NCBI RefSeq assembly: GCF_022758235.1
Contig: NZ_JALEBG010000001.1
Location: 2,852,001-2,916,000, forward strand
From: Pontibacter liquoris
Lineage (GTDB): Bacteria; Bacteroidota; Bacteroidia; Cytophagales; Hymenobacteraceae
Direction of reading: 5' to 3'
DNA length: 64,000 bases
The number at the start of each line of letters is the position of its first letter. The first letter of the stretch is position 1. The position numbers and the translations under genes were made by a program. Positions 8,485 through 17,674 of the stretch are shown piece after piece. The notes beneath the pieces are model-generated. The model searched no databases, was not told where the DNA came from, and was given only the letters and a program-made list of their open reading frames with translations.

Positions 8485-9104
8485 TCCATTTCGTGAAACA
8501 TCGATTTTAAAATAACAACCCGCTTAAACGACATACTTCCGGAATGGTTTTATGATGTTGCCCAAAAAAGTTTAAAGGCCTTATTTAACTAAAATCATGG
8601 TCGTTATAATTTTTCCTATATTTAATAAAAACAAAGGCATAATCATACTATATATCTTTACATATATAATTTATTTAGTGCAATTTATAAGAATTAAATT
8701 GCTATTCTTTATTGCAGTTTCCAGCAACATCCAAACCCACCGCCAACGGCACTTAGGGCGCGTTTAACTACCTTACCATTGACTTTGGATTCGGTGGGCG
8801 TATGCACCTTACCGCTATACCTTTAGGGCCGCTTCCAACATGCTGAAACAGGTATAGCCCTACCCCGCTGCTCCCTTTTATCCGGGGGCCGAAAGCTATA
8901 CTTGTATGAGCCCAATATTTTATTTCGGATCAGGGGAAAATAAGCTGCTTTGCCCGGTTGCAGCTGCATAGCAGGGTGCTCCCGAAAAGGCTCCCTCGTT
9001 TCAATTTACCTGAACTTCCTGCCGGCGAGGCAAATAAGCTGAAACAGGTGCCAAGTGATAGCGCCGGCAGGTGAAACCCGGGCTGCTTTTGTGCGCTTTG
9101 GGGC
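8485..9104. other. 620-nt gene-free interval
   Basis: This lies between two minus-strand genes. 8570-8720 is very AT-rich and probably holds the promoter of the 3D-domain gene. 8740-9100 has gene-like composition, but all six frames are broken by stops or have implausible translations; it could be decayed coding sequence. GCTATACCT (8814-8822) and AGGTATAGC (8850-8858) form an imperfectly spaced inverted repeat, and TGCTGAAACAGGT-like strings occur near 8841 and 9038. Confidence 0.35.
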
Positions 9105-9950
9105 TTATTTCTTTTGGGTCGGGGATTTTGGCCAGAGCGGCCATTTGGGAGATGCGGATGCCGGCTTTGCAGGCAAACTGAACGTGCTGCTTGCCATATG
9201 GAGCACATACGTATGGCGGGTATCCGTTGGCGGCGGGGTTTGGGGCAGCACGTTATACTGCACCAGCAAATGCCGGTAATGGAACCCTAGCGTACTGCTC
9301 AGGTGGCGCTGCGCTATACTTGCTTCCAGTGGCTGCGCCAGCGCCTCACTTTCCACTGGCTGCCCTGTGCCATACAGAACGGCAGCGACCAGGCCGGACA
9401 GCAAACCGGCCAGATGACCTTCCCAGGAGATGCGCTCTTCTGTGGGGAAAAGCCCGTAAAATAAACCACCATACAAGAACAACACTGCCAGCGATACCGC
9501 CATAGCAGCCCGGTTGCGCCGGAGGAATCCGTTAAAAAGCAAATAGCCCGCCATGCCATACACTAGGCCGCTGGCCCCCACATGGTAATTCGGTCGCCCG
9601 ATCAGCCAGGTCAGCAAGCCACTGAGCACGTAGACTAGCAGCAATACACGCGTGGCCACCGGTCGGTTCATGTATAGGATAAACCCGCTCAGCAGCACCA
9701 GCGGAAAGGAGTTGGAAAGCAGGTGGACGAGACCATCGTGGATGAGCGGCGCCGCCAGCACCCCTACCAGCCCAAAAAAGTTGCGGGGCAAAATGCCCAG
9801 CCAAGCAAGATCCGCATCCGTAAGGTACGCCAGCAGGCTGATGAGCCACAGCAGGGCCACAAACAGAGTACCCGGCAGAAAACTATAAACAAACAAATCG
9901 TCTTCGGCGGTCGTAGTCTTCTGCTGTGCTGTGCGTATGCCTGGTGCCAT
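9105..9950 (-). CDS. rhomboid-family intramembrane serine protease
   Basis: 281 residues with about six transmembrane helices. The catalytic dyad is present: S127 in HVGASGLVYG (GxSG motif) and H179 in SWEGHLAGLLSG. An upstream HDGLVHLLSNSFPL segment matches the HxxxN oxyanion region. An N-terminal cytoplasmic segment of about 20 residues precedes helix 1. The last 80 residues, after the final helix, are soluble and unlike a known domain. The very end (SSTFSLPAKPASASPK) looks odd, so a late frameshift is possible. Confidence 0.85.
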   Translation of the reverse strand: MAPGIRTAQQKTTTAEDDLFVYSFLPGTLFVALLWLISLLAYLTDADLAWLGILPRNFFGLVGVLAAPLIHDGLVHLLSNSFPLVLLSGFILYMNRPVATRVLLLVYVLSGLLTWLIGRPNYHVGASGLVYGMAGYLLFNGFLRRNRAAMAVSLAVLFLYGGLFYGLFPTEERISWEGHLAGLLSGLVAAVLYGTGQPVESEALAQPLEASIAQRHLSSTLGFHYRHLLVQYNVLPQTPPPTDTRHTYVLHMASSTFSLPAKPASASPKWPLWPKSPTQKK

Positions 9951-10151
9951 AGTAGGTTGGGTTGCTTAAATATACTTGAATTGAACAAAAGCCACCTGCT
10001 TTCTTTTGGCCCGCTTTCATCGCACTACAAAAAATTAACGTACTGACAGGGGCAGGTGGTATTAACGTCGCTACCATCCGCCTACAGGAGTCACCACGCC
10101 GTGCATTAAAAAATTGCACGAAAAAAGGTAGCTGTGGCGTTTAAAAGCAAC

Positions 10152-11999
10152 ATGCATACAACGTATTCTCACCCTTTTATACTTGCTAAGCTGCGCAGGC
10201 TGCTGTTGCTGCTAATGCCGGCCTGTGTGCTGCTGGCTGGCTGTGAAGGCTCGGATGCGCACCGGCAACGCGCCACTTTAACGAACGAAAGCGCCTTTGC
10301 CCCGGCCGAACACGAGCCTTACGTACGGCCAGCCAACTTGATGGCTGCCCTGGACGGAGAGTCGCCGTGGGTCGATTCGGTTTTTAATACCCTCTCTCCT
10401 GATGAGCGCATCGCCCAACTCATGATCGTGGAAGCGTTTTCGGACCAGGGGCCGGCGTATGAAGCCGATGTGATGCGCCTGATCAAACAATACAAAGTAG
10501 GCGGCATCATCTTTTTCCAGGGAGGACCGGTGCGGCAGGCCATCCTGACCAACCGCTACCAGGCTGCCTCCAAAGTGCCGCTGCTGATCGCGATGGATGC
10601 CGAGACCGGCATTGGCATGCGCCTCGACAGCACCGTGCAATATCCTTTTCAACAGATGCTGGGCGCGGTGGAAGATAATGGCCTTATTTATGCGATGGGC
10701 GCCGAAGTGGCCGCAGAATTCAGGCGTTTGGGCATGCACATCAACTTTGCCCCCGTTGCCGATATCAACAACAACCCCCATAACCCGATTATCAGTTACC
10801 GCTCTTTTGGCGAGAACCGGCTGGATGTAACGGCCAAAAGCCTGGCCTATATGCAGGGCATGCAGGAAAACGGCATCATTGCAACGGCCAAGCACTTTCC
10901 GGGCCACGGCGATACAAACGTGGACTCGCACTACGACCTGCCCGTTATCCCCTTTAACCGCTACCGGCTCGACTCGCTGGAGCTCTACCCGTTTAAAGAG
11001 CTCATTAAGCACGGCATTGGTGGCATTATGGTGGCCCACATGCACATCCCGCAGCTCGACTCGACTCAGAACCTGCCCTCCACCCTCTCGCGGCCCATTG
11101 TTACGGGGCTGATGAAAAAGGAACTGGGCTTTAAGGGACTGATCTTTACCGATGCTATGGTGATGAAGGGCGTAACCAAGTTTTTCCCGCCCGGCGAAGC
11201 CGAAGTTCGTGCCCTCATGGCCGGCAACGATGTGCTGGAGCGCCTCAACAGTGTGCCTGTTGCCATCCGGGCCATCCGGGCAGCCATTGCCCGCGGCGAC
11301 CTGACCCAGGAAAGTATAGACCGCCGCTGCAAGCGCGTATTGGCAGCCAAACAATGGGTGGGGCTAGATGCCTACCGGCCCATCGACCTACGCCACCTGC
11401 AGCAGGACCTGCACACAAAAGCAGCTGACAGCACAAACCAGGCCATTGCAGAAGCTTCGCTCACGCTGCTGCGCAACCACCATGTGCTGCCTCTGCGCAA
11501 ACGCCGCAAGCGGCATATCGCTACGGTTTCGTTCGGCGCTAAAAGCCCGACCGTTTTCCAGCGGAAGATCAACAAGCAACTGGCGGTGAAAGATTTTGTG
11601 ATTGCGCGCAATGCCGGTGAAAAAGAAACCCGTAAGCTCTGGCAGAAGCTGCAGAAGTATGATCTGGTGGTAGTGGCCCTATATGGCCCGGGCATCCAAC
11701 CCAGTAATAACCTCGGGTACTCCAAAGAAACCACGGCCCTGGTGAGCAGGCTGGCTACCGCGCAGAAAGCCATCATCACGCTCTTCGACAATGCCTATGC
11801 GTTAAACCAGTTTCCGGAGATTGAGAAAAGCAAGGCCCTGCTACTGGCCTACCAGTCGCATTACCAGGCCCAGGAAGCTGCTGCCAAACTCCTGTTCGGC
11901 CGTATCCCGGCGCGGGGCAAATTACCTGTTACCGTCAACAGCCACTTTCAGTATGGCGACGGCATCAGCAAAGATAAATCCCTGATCGCCGGGCCCTGA
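10152..11999 (+). CDS. GH3 beta-N-acetylhexosaminidase-type lipoprotein (NagZ-like)
   Basis: 615 residues. The lipoprotein signal ends LLAGC (about residue 31). The GH3 barrel carries the NagZ signature KHFPGHGDTNVDSH at about 247-260, whose Asp-His dyad is the acid/base, and the nucleophile Asp in LIFTDAMVMKGV. A GH3 C-terminal alpha/beta domain fills the remainder. The family removes N-acetylglucosamine from peptidoglycan fragments. Many Bacteroidetes homologues are about 1000 residues with a fused beta-lactamase domain; this one lacks it. ATG 10152 is preferred to an in-frame GTG at 10134. Confidence 0.88.
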   Translation: MHTTYSHPFILAKLRRLLLLLMPACVLLAGCEGSDAHRQRATLTNESAFAPAEHEPYVRPANLMAALDGESPWVDSVFNTLSPDERIAQLMIVEAFSDQGPAYEADVMRLIKQYKVGGIIFFQGGPVRQAILTNRYQAASKVPLLIAMDAETGIGMRLDSTVQYPFQQMLGAVEDNGLIYAMGAEVAAEFRRLGMHINFAPVADINNNPHNPIISYRSFGENRLDVTAKSLAYMQGMQENGIIATAKHFPGHGDTNVDSHYDLPVIPFNRYRLDSLELYPFKELIKHGIGGIMVAHMHIPQLDSTQNLPSTLSRPIVTGLMKKELGFKGLIFTDAMVMKGVTKFFPPGEAEVRALMAGNDVLERLNSVPVAIRAIRAAIARGDLTQESIDRRCKRVLAAKQWVGLDAYRPIDLRHLQQDLHTKAADSTNQAIAEASLTLLRNHHVLPLRKRRKRHIATVSFGAKSPTVFQRKINKQLAVKDFVIARNAGEKETRKLWQKLQKYDLVVVALYGPGIQPSNNLGYSKETTALVSRLATAQKAIITLFDNAYALNQFPEIEKSKALLLAYQSHYQAQEAAAKLLFGRIPARGKLPVTVNSHFQYGDGISKDKSLIAGP

Positions 12000-12046
12000 A
12001 GTATCCTCAAAGCGTGCTTTGCGTAAGAAGAGCTAAAACAGCTATC

Positions 12047-12772
12047 ATGCACAGGATGTATCATCTAGTAAAGTATACCTGCTTTGCAGGACTTGCCCTT
12101 TTACTTTTGGGTTGTGAGAACCGCCGCCAGGTGGAGGGCCAGGAACCGGTAAAGGAACAACAGGAACCAACTGTGAATACTGCCGGGCATGCCGATACCG
12201 CCAAAGTGGTTAAAACCGGCGAAACGACAGACGAAAAACTGGAGGAATTGCGGGGCTGGATGAACGAGCAGGCCAACAAAGGCGATACGGCTATCCGCAA
12301 GGAATGGCCGCAGATACGCGAAAAGCTTCGGGCACGCAATGCCGAGCTGGAGCAAAACTTCGACAGCCTCTCAGACAAGGGAAAGGCGGAATACCGCCAG
12401 CTCCAAAAGAATTATAAGCAATGGGAGGCCCGCCAGGAGCGACGCCAGCAACAGCCCCTGGACCAGAAAAAAGTAACGCAATGGAAAAGCACCCTGTTGG
12501 GCGAATACAGCACAGTGGATGATATCTCTGCCGCTACCATCCGCGAGGCATACCTGACCTTTATGGGCGTGGTGCGCACCAAACGCAAGGGCTGGACGCA
12601 GGACGACTGGGACTACGTGGATTATATTTACAGCCTGCTGAACCAGCGCCGCCGCCAGATAGAAGGCGAGATCTCCATGGCCGACAACATCAAAATCCGG
12701 ACGCTGCAGGCAGAGTATTTAACCCTGGAAGGCACCGCCGACACCAAAAGCATGCTAGAAGGCACGAAATAA
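12047..12772 (+). CDS. coiled-coil lipoprotein
   Basis: 241 residues with a lipobox (GLALLLLGC) and then a long, highly charged helical body (KLEELRGWMNEQANK, IREKLRARNAELEQNF, YKQWEARQERRQQQ) with strong coiled-coil character. ATG 12047 and ATG 12056 are both plausible starts; a GTG at 12014 is less likely. It starts about 47 nt after the GH3 gene on the same strand, so they may be co-transcribed. It resembles uncharacterised Bacteroidetes DUF-type lipoproteins. No enzymatic motif seen. Confidence 0.7.
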   Translation: MHRMYHLVKYTCFAGLALLLLGCENRRQVEGQEPVKEQQEPTVNTAGHADTAKVVKTGETTDEKLEELRGWMNEQANKGDTAIRKEWPQIREKLRARNAELEQNFDSLSDKGKAEYRQLQKNYKQWEARQERRQQQPLDQKKVTQWKSTLLGEYSTVDDISAATIREAYLTFMGVVRTKRKGWTQDDWDYVDYIYSLLNQRRRQIEGEISMADNIKIRTLQAEYLTLEGTADTKSMLEGTK

Positions 12773-12820
12773 TACCCTCACAAGTATAGCGCCGCTCTAC
12801 GATCGCTTAAGTGAAAGTAT

Positions 12821-12860
12821 AAAGCAGGCAGGCAAGTATAAATGCCTGCCTGCTTTTTTA
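12821..12860. terminator. 14-bp perfect terminator with AAGTATAAA in the loop region
   Basis: AAAGCAGGCAGGCA (12821-12834) pairs with TGCCTGCCTGCTTT (12843-12856), followed by TTTT. The 8-nt loop AGTATAAA, with the last stem base, spells AAGTATAAA. It serves the lipoprotein gene and possibly the convergent Nudix gene. Confidence 0.85.
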
Positions 12861-12903
12861 TAAAGCTCGCTATACCAGGCAGTACAAGTATAAACCCAAC
12901 CGC

Positions 12904-13419
12904 TTACTTCTGCTGCAACTGCACCCACTGCTGGGCAATAATGGTTTTGGCGTCCTGGCTTTGCAGCTGCTCCAATTGCCGGGGGCTGTAGCGAACAAGC
13001 TGGATATGCTCGTTTTCGTGGGCATTGCCGCCGCCTGCTGCATGTTGTTCCGATACTTCGGCATAGTATAAGATCACTTTTTCGGTGGTGCCGCCGGGCG
13101 AGGAATAGAACGTATGCAGGTGCTGTAGCTGATCTACGCTGTAGCCAATCTCTTCCGCTATTTCGCGCCGTATACTTTGCTCGGGCTGCTCGCCTTCGTC
13201 TACCATGCCGGCCACCACTTCCACCAGCTCCGACTCCGACCCGATGCGGAACTGCTTTGTCAGAATGTATTCCGCTTTCCGGGTGTCATATACCAGCGCG
13301 GCAACCGCATTTCCGCGCTCAAACTGCTCGCGGGTAAAGGTCTGCCCTTCCTGCTCCACCGTTAGCTTGTAGATCTTAAAGAAGCCGTCGTAGGCCTTTT
13401 CTCTGTTCTTGATTTCCAT
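12904..13419 (-). CDS. Nudix hydrolase, ADP-sugar pyrophosphatase type
   Basis: 171 residues. A complete Nudix box lies at residues 71-93 (GMVDEG... RREIAEEIGY), matching GX5EX7REUXEEXGU with all metal-binding Glu residues. The preceding FRIGSESELVEVVAG and the following SPGGTTEKVILYYAEV are typical of the NudF/NudK ADP-ribose/GDP-mannose pyrophosphatase group. Cytoplasmic housecleaning or sugar-nucleotide turnover is likely; the substrate cannot be set from sequence alone. Confidence 0.85.
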   Translation of the reverse strand: MEIKNREKAYDGFFKIYKLTVEQEGQTFTREQFERGNAVAALVYDTRKAEYILTKQFRIGSESELVEVVAGMVDEGEQPEQSIRREIAEEIGYSVDQLQHLHTFYSSPGGTTEKVILYYAEVSEQHAAGGGNAHENEHIQLVRYSPRQLEQLQSQDAKTIIAQQWVQLQQK

Positions 13420-13482
13420 GGATGTGCCTTTGGCAGCTACTGATCCGGAGTAGCTGCTGCGCTGATTAAAGTATAAAGATGC

Positions 13483-14502
13483 TTAAAGTTCGTTATTTTT
13501 TTGGGCCGCCTGCTGCGTGCGCTCCGTAAGGTCCGACATCGATACGTCAGTCTCGCTTTCATAGCCTTTGGCCCTTGCTTTTCCGATGCCTCCCTCTCCA
13601 GGCAACACCTTATTCACGAGTTCAAAGATATTGGTCATCAGGCCGGGCGCTACGCCGTGCAGCAACTCCCCGAACTTGGCCGGTAGTGTGGTGGTAACCG
13701 TGGCATCGCCATGACGCACGGCATCCAGCAGTTTGCGGGCGGTCGCTTCCGCGCTCATAGCCGTTAACGGGCTCGAGTCGATGATCTTGAAAAGGCTATA
13801 CTCTTCTTCGTTATGGCCTTTGGCAATGGCGTGGCGCGGACTGCCTGTTACCATCAGCCCCGGCGTAGCGGTGGTAATAGTAATATCATACTGCTTCAGC
13901 TCCGCCCGAAGCCCCTCCGACAAGCCCACCAGCGCAAATTTACTGGCACTGTAGGGCACCAGGTGCGGCACACTGATCCGGCCGCCGATAGAGGAAATAT
14001 TGAGGATGCGGCCACCCCGGATCTTCATCCCCGGCAATATGGCCAGTATGGTATAGAGCGGGCCCCAGAAGTGCGTGTTCATGGCTTCCTCAAACTCCCG
14101 GATCGTCATTTCTGCCACAGGGCCCACCTGTATAATGCCGGCATTATTAATGAGCACATCGATGGGGCCAAACTCATTCTGCACACGGGCCATCATGGTG
14201 TTCACTTCCTGCTCCTGTGTAATATCGCAGGGCACCACCAGCACATCGGCTCCCTGGCCGGCCAGCTCTATGCGGGCATCTTCCAGCTCCTGCGCGTCGC
14301 GGGCGCACAGTATTAGCCGGGCGCCTTCTTTGGCCAGTTGGCGCGCCATCACCAGCCCCAGCCCTCTGGAACCACCCGTGATCAGTACCACCTTGCCATT
14401 AAAATCATAAGCGGTCAACGACCGGCTGATCGCCCTGGCTGCTACCAGCGCACCTGCTCCGGCAGCCACCCACCAAAGCTTTTTCTTTTCGTCTGTTTTC
14501 AT
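13483..14502 (-). CDS. membrane-anchored short-chain dehydrogenase/reductase
   Basis: 339 residues. An N-terminal hydrophobic segment (WWVAAGAGALVAARAI, residues 10-25) precedes a classical SDR: TGGSRGLG cofactor motif, NNAG at the end of strand 4, catalytic Ser in NISSIGG, and YSASK with Tyr and Lys. The C-terminal 70 residues are an extension with an unknown role. The length and N-terminal helix fit the membrane-associated SDR type common in Bacteroidetes and Actinobacteria. The substrate is unknown. Confidence 0.85.
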   Translation of the reverse strand: MKTDEKKKLWWVAAGAGALVAARAISRSLTAYDFNGKVVLITGGSRGLGLVMARQLAKEGARLILCARDAQELEDARIELAGQGADVLVVPCDITQEQEVNTMMARVQNEFGPIDVLINNAGIIQVGPVAEMTIREFEEAMNTHFWGPLYTILAILPGMKIRGGRILNISSIGGRISVPHLVPYSASKFALVGLSEGLRAELKQYDITITTATPGLMVTGSPRHAIAKGHNEEEYSLFKIIDSSPLTAMSAEATARKLLDAVRHGDATVTTTLPAKFGELLHGVAPGLMTNIFELVNKVLPGEGGIGKARAKGYESETDVSMSDLTERTQQAAQKNNEL

Positions 14503-14597
14503 AGTTGTAGAGTTAGCACTTCCCTGCCGGCCACTTCCCTGCCGGTTTTAAGTGTACGGGGTGCTGCCATACTGGTTAAATCCCTGCAGCCACGTTC

Positions 14598-15371
14598 TTA
14601 GGATTTACTCCGTTTGCGGGAGAGGAGCTGGTTTGCAACCGGGGGCGTATACTGTATTTTGAGCAGGGCCACGCCATAATGGTCTTTCTTGATCAGATTG
14701 CGGGTGGAGGCAGGTTGGTAATTGTCCAGAAAATCGGTGGAGGTGACATGATAGAGCAGTTCCGGCACAAGGCTTAGCTGATCGGTGAGGCGGATGCGTA
14801 GCCCGCCGCCAACCGGGATCACGGCTGCCAGGGCGGGGTAACTTCGGGCTGGCGCATACTTGGTCTGCGATTCATTCAGGCTGCCCTGCCCGGGATAAGA
14901 GGTAGCCGTATAGTATATGCCCCCCAGGCCAGCCATCAGGTAAGGCACAACAAGGCGCCGGCGCGAAGACCGGTAATTGCCGCTTCCGCTGTAAGTATCC
15001 AGCAGGTTATACACGCCACTGACGGTCATGTCGATCACTTCTGTTTGAAAAGACATGTTGAGGGGATGTGCCGGGTTCGCTTCCTTTGCACCGAGGCGGG
15101 CGTAGCCGATGCCGCCGTTCACGCCAACCCGCGCATTCAGTTTGTAGAGCGCTCCCATCCGCAGGCGCGCGCCGAAAGTATTGCAAGCCCAACCTTTGCA
15201 TATATCACTTTTAATGGCGGCCAGGCCCCCTCCTGCCTCCAGTACCAGCCGTTGCTGCTGCGCCCCATCGACCTGGTTTCTGGACTGAAGCAGCCCCTGG
15301 CAGCTGGCCGCAAACGGCAGAAGTATAAACAGAGTAGAAAGAATTACCAACGCGTAACGGTTTCTGCTCAT
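14598..15371 (-). CDS. outer-membrane beta-barrel protein
   Basis: 257 residues. The signal peptide (MSRNRYALVILSTLFILLPFAASCQG) fixes the start at 15371 although the frame is open to 15497. The mature part is a series of amphipathic strands (LVLEAGGGLAAIKSD, ARVGVNGGIGYARLG, VVPYLMAGLGGIYYTA, LSLVPELLYHVTSTDFLDNY). The opening and the LDNYQPAS segment recall DUF6089-type barrels, an uncertain call. Its function is unknown. Confidence 0.75.
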   Translation of the reverse strand: MSRNRYALVILSTLFILLPFAASCQGLLQSRNQVDGAQQQRLVLEAGGGLAAIKSDICKGWACNTFGARLRMGALYKLNARVGVNGGIGYARLGAKEANPAHPLNMSFQTEVIDMTVSGVYNLLDTYSGSGNYRSSRRRLVVPYLMAGLGGIYYTATSYPGQGSLNESQTKYAPARSYPALAAVIPVGGGLRIRLTDQLSLVPELLYHVTSTDFLDNYQPASTRNLIKKDHYGVALLKIQYTPPVANQLLSRKRSKS

Positions 15372-15516
15372 GGTTTGGGAAAGTTTAAAAAGACTGCGGA
15401 AAAAGTAAGGGTTTTGAAGGTTTATGCCCGGCATAAGTTCGCTGGCCAGGTATAGCGCCCCATCTGCTTTCCTGCTTTGAACAAAACGAGTTGCCACTCC
15501 GCTGCCCGGGTTAATG

Positions 15517-15547
15517 AAAAAAGCGGAAGCAGAAAGGTTCTCTCCGC
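15517..15547 (-). terminator. candidate terminator of the M28 peptidase gene
   Basis: On the minus strand GCGGA and TCCGC (plus-strand 15543-15547 and 15523-15527) form a short stem followed by six T residues (plus-strand A run at 15517-15522), 38 nt after the stop at 15585. Confidence 0.5.
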
Positions 15548-15584
15548 AGCTTCATAACATAGTGGCCGGAGAGTGCCGAGCGGT

Positions 15585-16493
15585 TTATTTCAGCTTTTCC
15601 AGCTTCGCAGCATCTGCCTGCTTTATAAAATCTATTACGAGCGAGGCAGCATCCGGATAAAAGCTTTTGTTTACATACTGGTATTCGTCGCTGGGCTGGT
15701 GGTAATGCGCGTGGTCTTCCACCCCAAAGTACAGGTATGGGATATGTTTCTGAAAGAAGGCGTAATGATCCGACTGATTCGTCCAGTCGTCGTGCTGCTG
15801 CTCGGGACGGTCGTGGCCTAATACCAGTTTGGCGTTCGGCCGGGGTTTTACCTGCGCCAGGTAAGTCTTCAACTGCGGATTATGGAAGGCGCCGCTGGCA
15901 TACAGCTCGCCTTTATCGTTAATGCTGAGCATGTCCATGTTCACGTTGAGCAGGATCTTGCCAAGGGGCACGGGCGGGTTTTCTACGAAGGCTTTGGCCC
16001 CCTGCAGGCCCTGCTCCTCCCCGTCGAGGGCGGCAAATACAAGCGTATGCGTTGGTTTGTGCGCTTTAAAGTATGTGGCGGCAGCCAGCAGTGCGCCTAC
16101 TCCGGAGGCGTTATCATCCGCCCCGTTATACACCTCGCCGTTACGGGTACCTACATGGTCGTAATGCGCGGTGATCACAATGACCTGCCCGGTTGTTCCG
16201 GGCACAAACCCTACCAGGTTTGTAGCCTGCGCTACAACCATTCTCTTATTTTCGAGACGGAAGTGCTGCGCATAGGTTTTACCAAAAGGCTTCACACCGA
16301 TTTCGCGGAAGCGTTTCCGGATATACTCCTGCGCCATGCGATTGCCTTCGCTGCCGCTCAGCCGGCCTCCCATTGAGTCGGCCGAGAGCACTTTAATATC
16401 CTGCAGCAATTGCTGTTTGTTGAGCACCGTGCTCTGGGAAAAGCCCAGAAGCGGCAGGGCAAGTAAAAGCGGGAAGGCAAGGATCTTTTTCAT
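15585..16493 (-). CDS. secreted M28 zinc aminopeptidase
   Basis: 302 residues. A signal peptide (MKKILAFPLLLALPLLGFSQ) is followed by an M28 catalytic domain with every expected zinc and catalytic residue: HYDHVG, NGADDNASG, DGEEQG (catalytic Glu plus ligand), NMDM, SDHYAF and DHAHYHQPSDE. The size fits the single-domain M28 peptidases. It probably trims peptides in the periplasm or outside the cell. The gene is monocistronic, with a T-rich terminator downstream. Confidence 0.9.
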   Translation of the reverse strand: MKKILAFPLLLALPLLGFSQSTVLNKQQLLQDIKVLSADSMGGRLSGSEGNRMAQEYIRKRFREIGVKPFGKTYAQHFRLENKRMVVAQATNLVGFVPGTTGQVIVITAHYDHVGTRNGEVYNGADDNASGVGALLAAATYFKAHKPTHTLVFAALDGEEQGLQGAKAFVENPPVPLGKILLNVNMDMLSINDKGELYASGAFHNPQLKTYLAQVKPRPNAKLVLGHDRPEQQHDDWTNQSDHYAFFQKHIPYLYFGVEDHAHYHQPSDEYQYVNKSFYPDAASLVIDFIKQADAAKLEKLK

Positions 16494-16549
16494 GATACAG
16501 TTAAAACTCTAATGTAGCACAAGCGGGTGTATTTGCCAAACCACTCCTT

Positions 16550-16774
16550 TTAAAGTGCCGGCCAGGTAATCCAGTTTTTACGGCGGCAGGCCTGCGCCTG
16601 CTGTTTTAATTGGGGTACTTTGGGCGCTTTTTCCTCTTCCTGCCGGGTAGCAGGGGCGGTTTCATCCCAGCGTTGTTTGGTAGCTACCCAGCCGCCTTTG
16701 AGCGAGGTTTTCATGGCAAGCGGGTGTGCGTAACGGGTGGTACTTTTCGGCTGATGCGTGGTAGTTGCTTTCAT
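16550..16774 (-). CDS. possible small basic protein
   Basis: 74 residues, rich in Lys, Thr, Gln and Ala, with no signal, helix repeat or known domain (MKATTTHQPKSTTRYAHPL...). A TACATTTTG string about 20 nt upstream resembles the -7 promoter element. It fills an otherwise empty gap between the M28 and LEA14-like genes. Composition is plausible but not decisive; it could be chance. Confidence 0.4.
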   Translation of the reverse strand: MKATTTHQPKSTTRYAHPLAMKTSLKGGWVATKQRWDETAPATRQEEEKAPKVPQLKQQAQACRRKNWITWPAL

Positions 16775-16895
16775 ACGAAGTAATCTTAGTGCAAAATGTA
16801 TTCACTTCAGGAAAGCAAGGAGCGTGCCGCACTACGACAAGTATAAATGAAAGTTACTCTGTTAACGATTTTTTAAGTTAAAATCCGTTTTAAAG

Positions 16896-16930
16896 CAACA
16901 CAGCCAGACGCTTCTCGTCTGGCTGTGTTG
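16896..16930 (-). terminator. 15-bp perfect terminator
   Basis: CAACACAGCCAGACG (16896-16910) pairs with 16916-16930 around the 5-nt loop CTTCT. On the minus strand it is followed by CTTTAAAACGGATTTTAAC. It ends the lipoprotein gene whose stop lies 2 nt away. Confidence 0.8.
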
Positions 16931-16931
16931 G

Positions 16932-17513
16932 TTATGGTTTGAGGTTGATGAAAGCTGGCAGTTCAAACGGCCCGACCGAAGTTTGGATGGTTGGTTTTAT
17001 CTGCAGCGTCACGTTCGGCCGCTTCCCCTCTTCCTGGTTTAGCAGTGTGGCCAGTTGCAGTAGCTTGTTTAGATCTGCGCGGCCGTTTTCCTCTACAAAC
17101 GTTACCGGGCTGCTCACACTAATGGTATTCAGCCCGTTTTTAAGTTCTACAGGCTCCTGCACAATGCCGCTGGCTGCCTGCTGGTCATCCACTAACAGCT
17201 GCCATTTAAGTTGGGTGATTGTCATGGTGCGGTCCTGGTTTTCCTCCCCCAAGTCTACGTGCAGAGCCAGGGTCGAGGTGGTTTTAAGGGTGTTCTGGGA
17301 AAAAGCCGAGAAAAGCGTGGCGGCTTCGCTGAACGAGAAATCCTCGGGGCTCTTTTTTGCCATCAGGTCAATGCCGTTTACCCGCACCGCTTCTATTCTC
17401 TCTAGGTGATAGGCTGCGTTTTTAAAAGCTTCCAGGTCATTTTTGGTAGAACATGATACACTTAGCACCAGCAGTGCCAGTAAGAAGGCAATATTTTTAT
17501 ACTTCAACATCAT
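16932..17513 (-). CDS. LEA14-like (WHy-type) lipoprotein, paralogue A
   Basis: 193 residues with a lipoprotein signal (LLVLSVSC, Cys21). The body has the LEA14/WHy pattern: VRVNGIDLM, then LALHVDLGEEN, ITQLKWQLLVDDQQAASGIV, ELKNGLNTISV and VTLQIKPTI. It is clearly paralogous to the protein at 20191-20784, sharing MTITQL.WQLLVD, G.V..P..L..GLNT and LQIKPTI. The two copies bracket the M48 peptidase and the symporter. Periplasmic, anchored to a membrane; role unknown. Confidence 0.7.
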   Translation of the reverse strand: MMLKYKNIAFLLALLVLSVSCSTKNDLEAFKNAAYHLERIEAVRVNGIDLMAKKSPEDFSFSEAATLFSAFSQNTLKTTSTLALHVDLGEENQDRTMTITQLKWQLLVDDQQAASGIVQEPVELKNGLNTISVSSPVTFVEENGRADLNKLLQLATLLNQEEGKRPNVTLQIKPTIQTSVGPFELPAFINLKP

Positions 17514-17586
17514 AGGTAGTGTTCATTTGTATCCCCGGAAAAACGGGGCGGTAAGTTAGTAAAAGTATGGCAGGCGCCCTAAAAGC

Positions 17587-17623
17587 AGCAGCCACACCTG
17601 CTCCGAAAACAAGTGTGGCTGCT
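17587..17623 (-). terminator. 11-bp terminator of the M48 gene
   Basis: AGCAGCCACAC (17587-17597) pairs with GTGTGGCTGCT (17613-17623). On the minus strand GCTTTTAGGG follows. Confidence 0.65.
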
Positions 17624-17674
17624 AAATAAGTTTAAAAGACGGGTTGCGCCATGCTCCTGCCCGGGCTTTGCCGC

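Noticed and set aside
8740..9104. Possible gene in the GC-richer part of the rhomboid/3D-domain gap
   Set aside because: All frames are interrupted or give unlikely proteins; at most decayed sequence.
10278..11354. 358-codon minus-strand frame
   Set aside because: Antisense to the GH3 enzyme gene; no recognisable domain.
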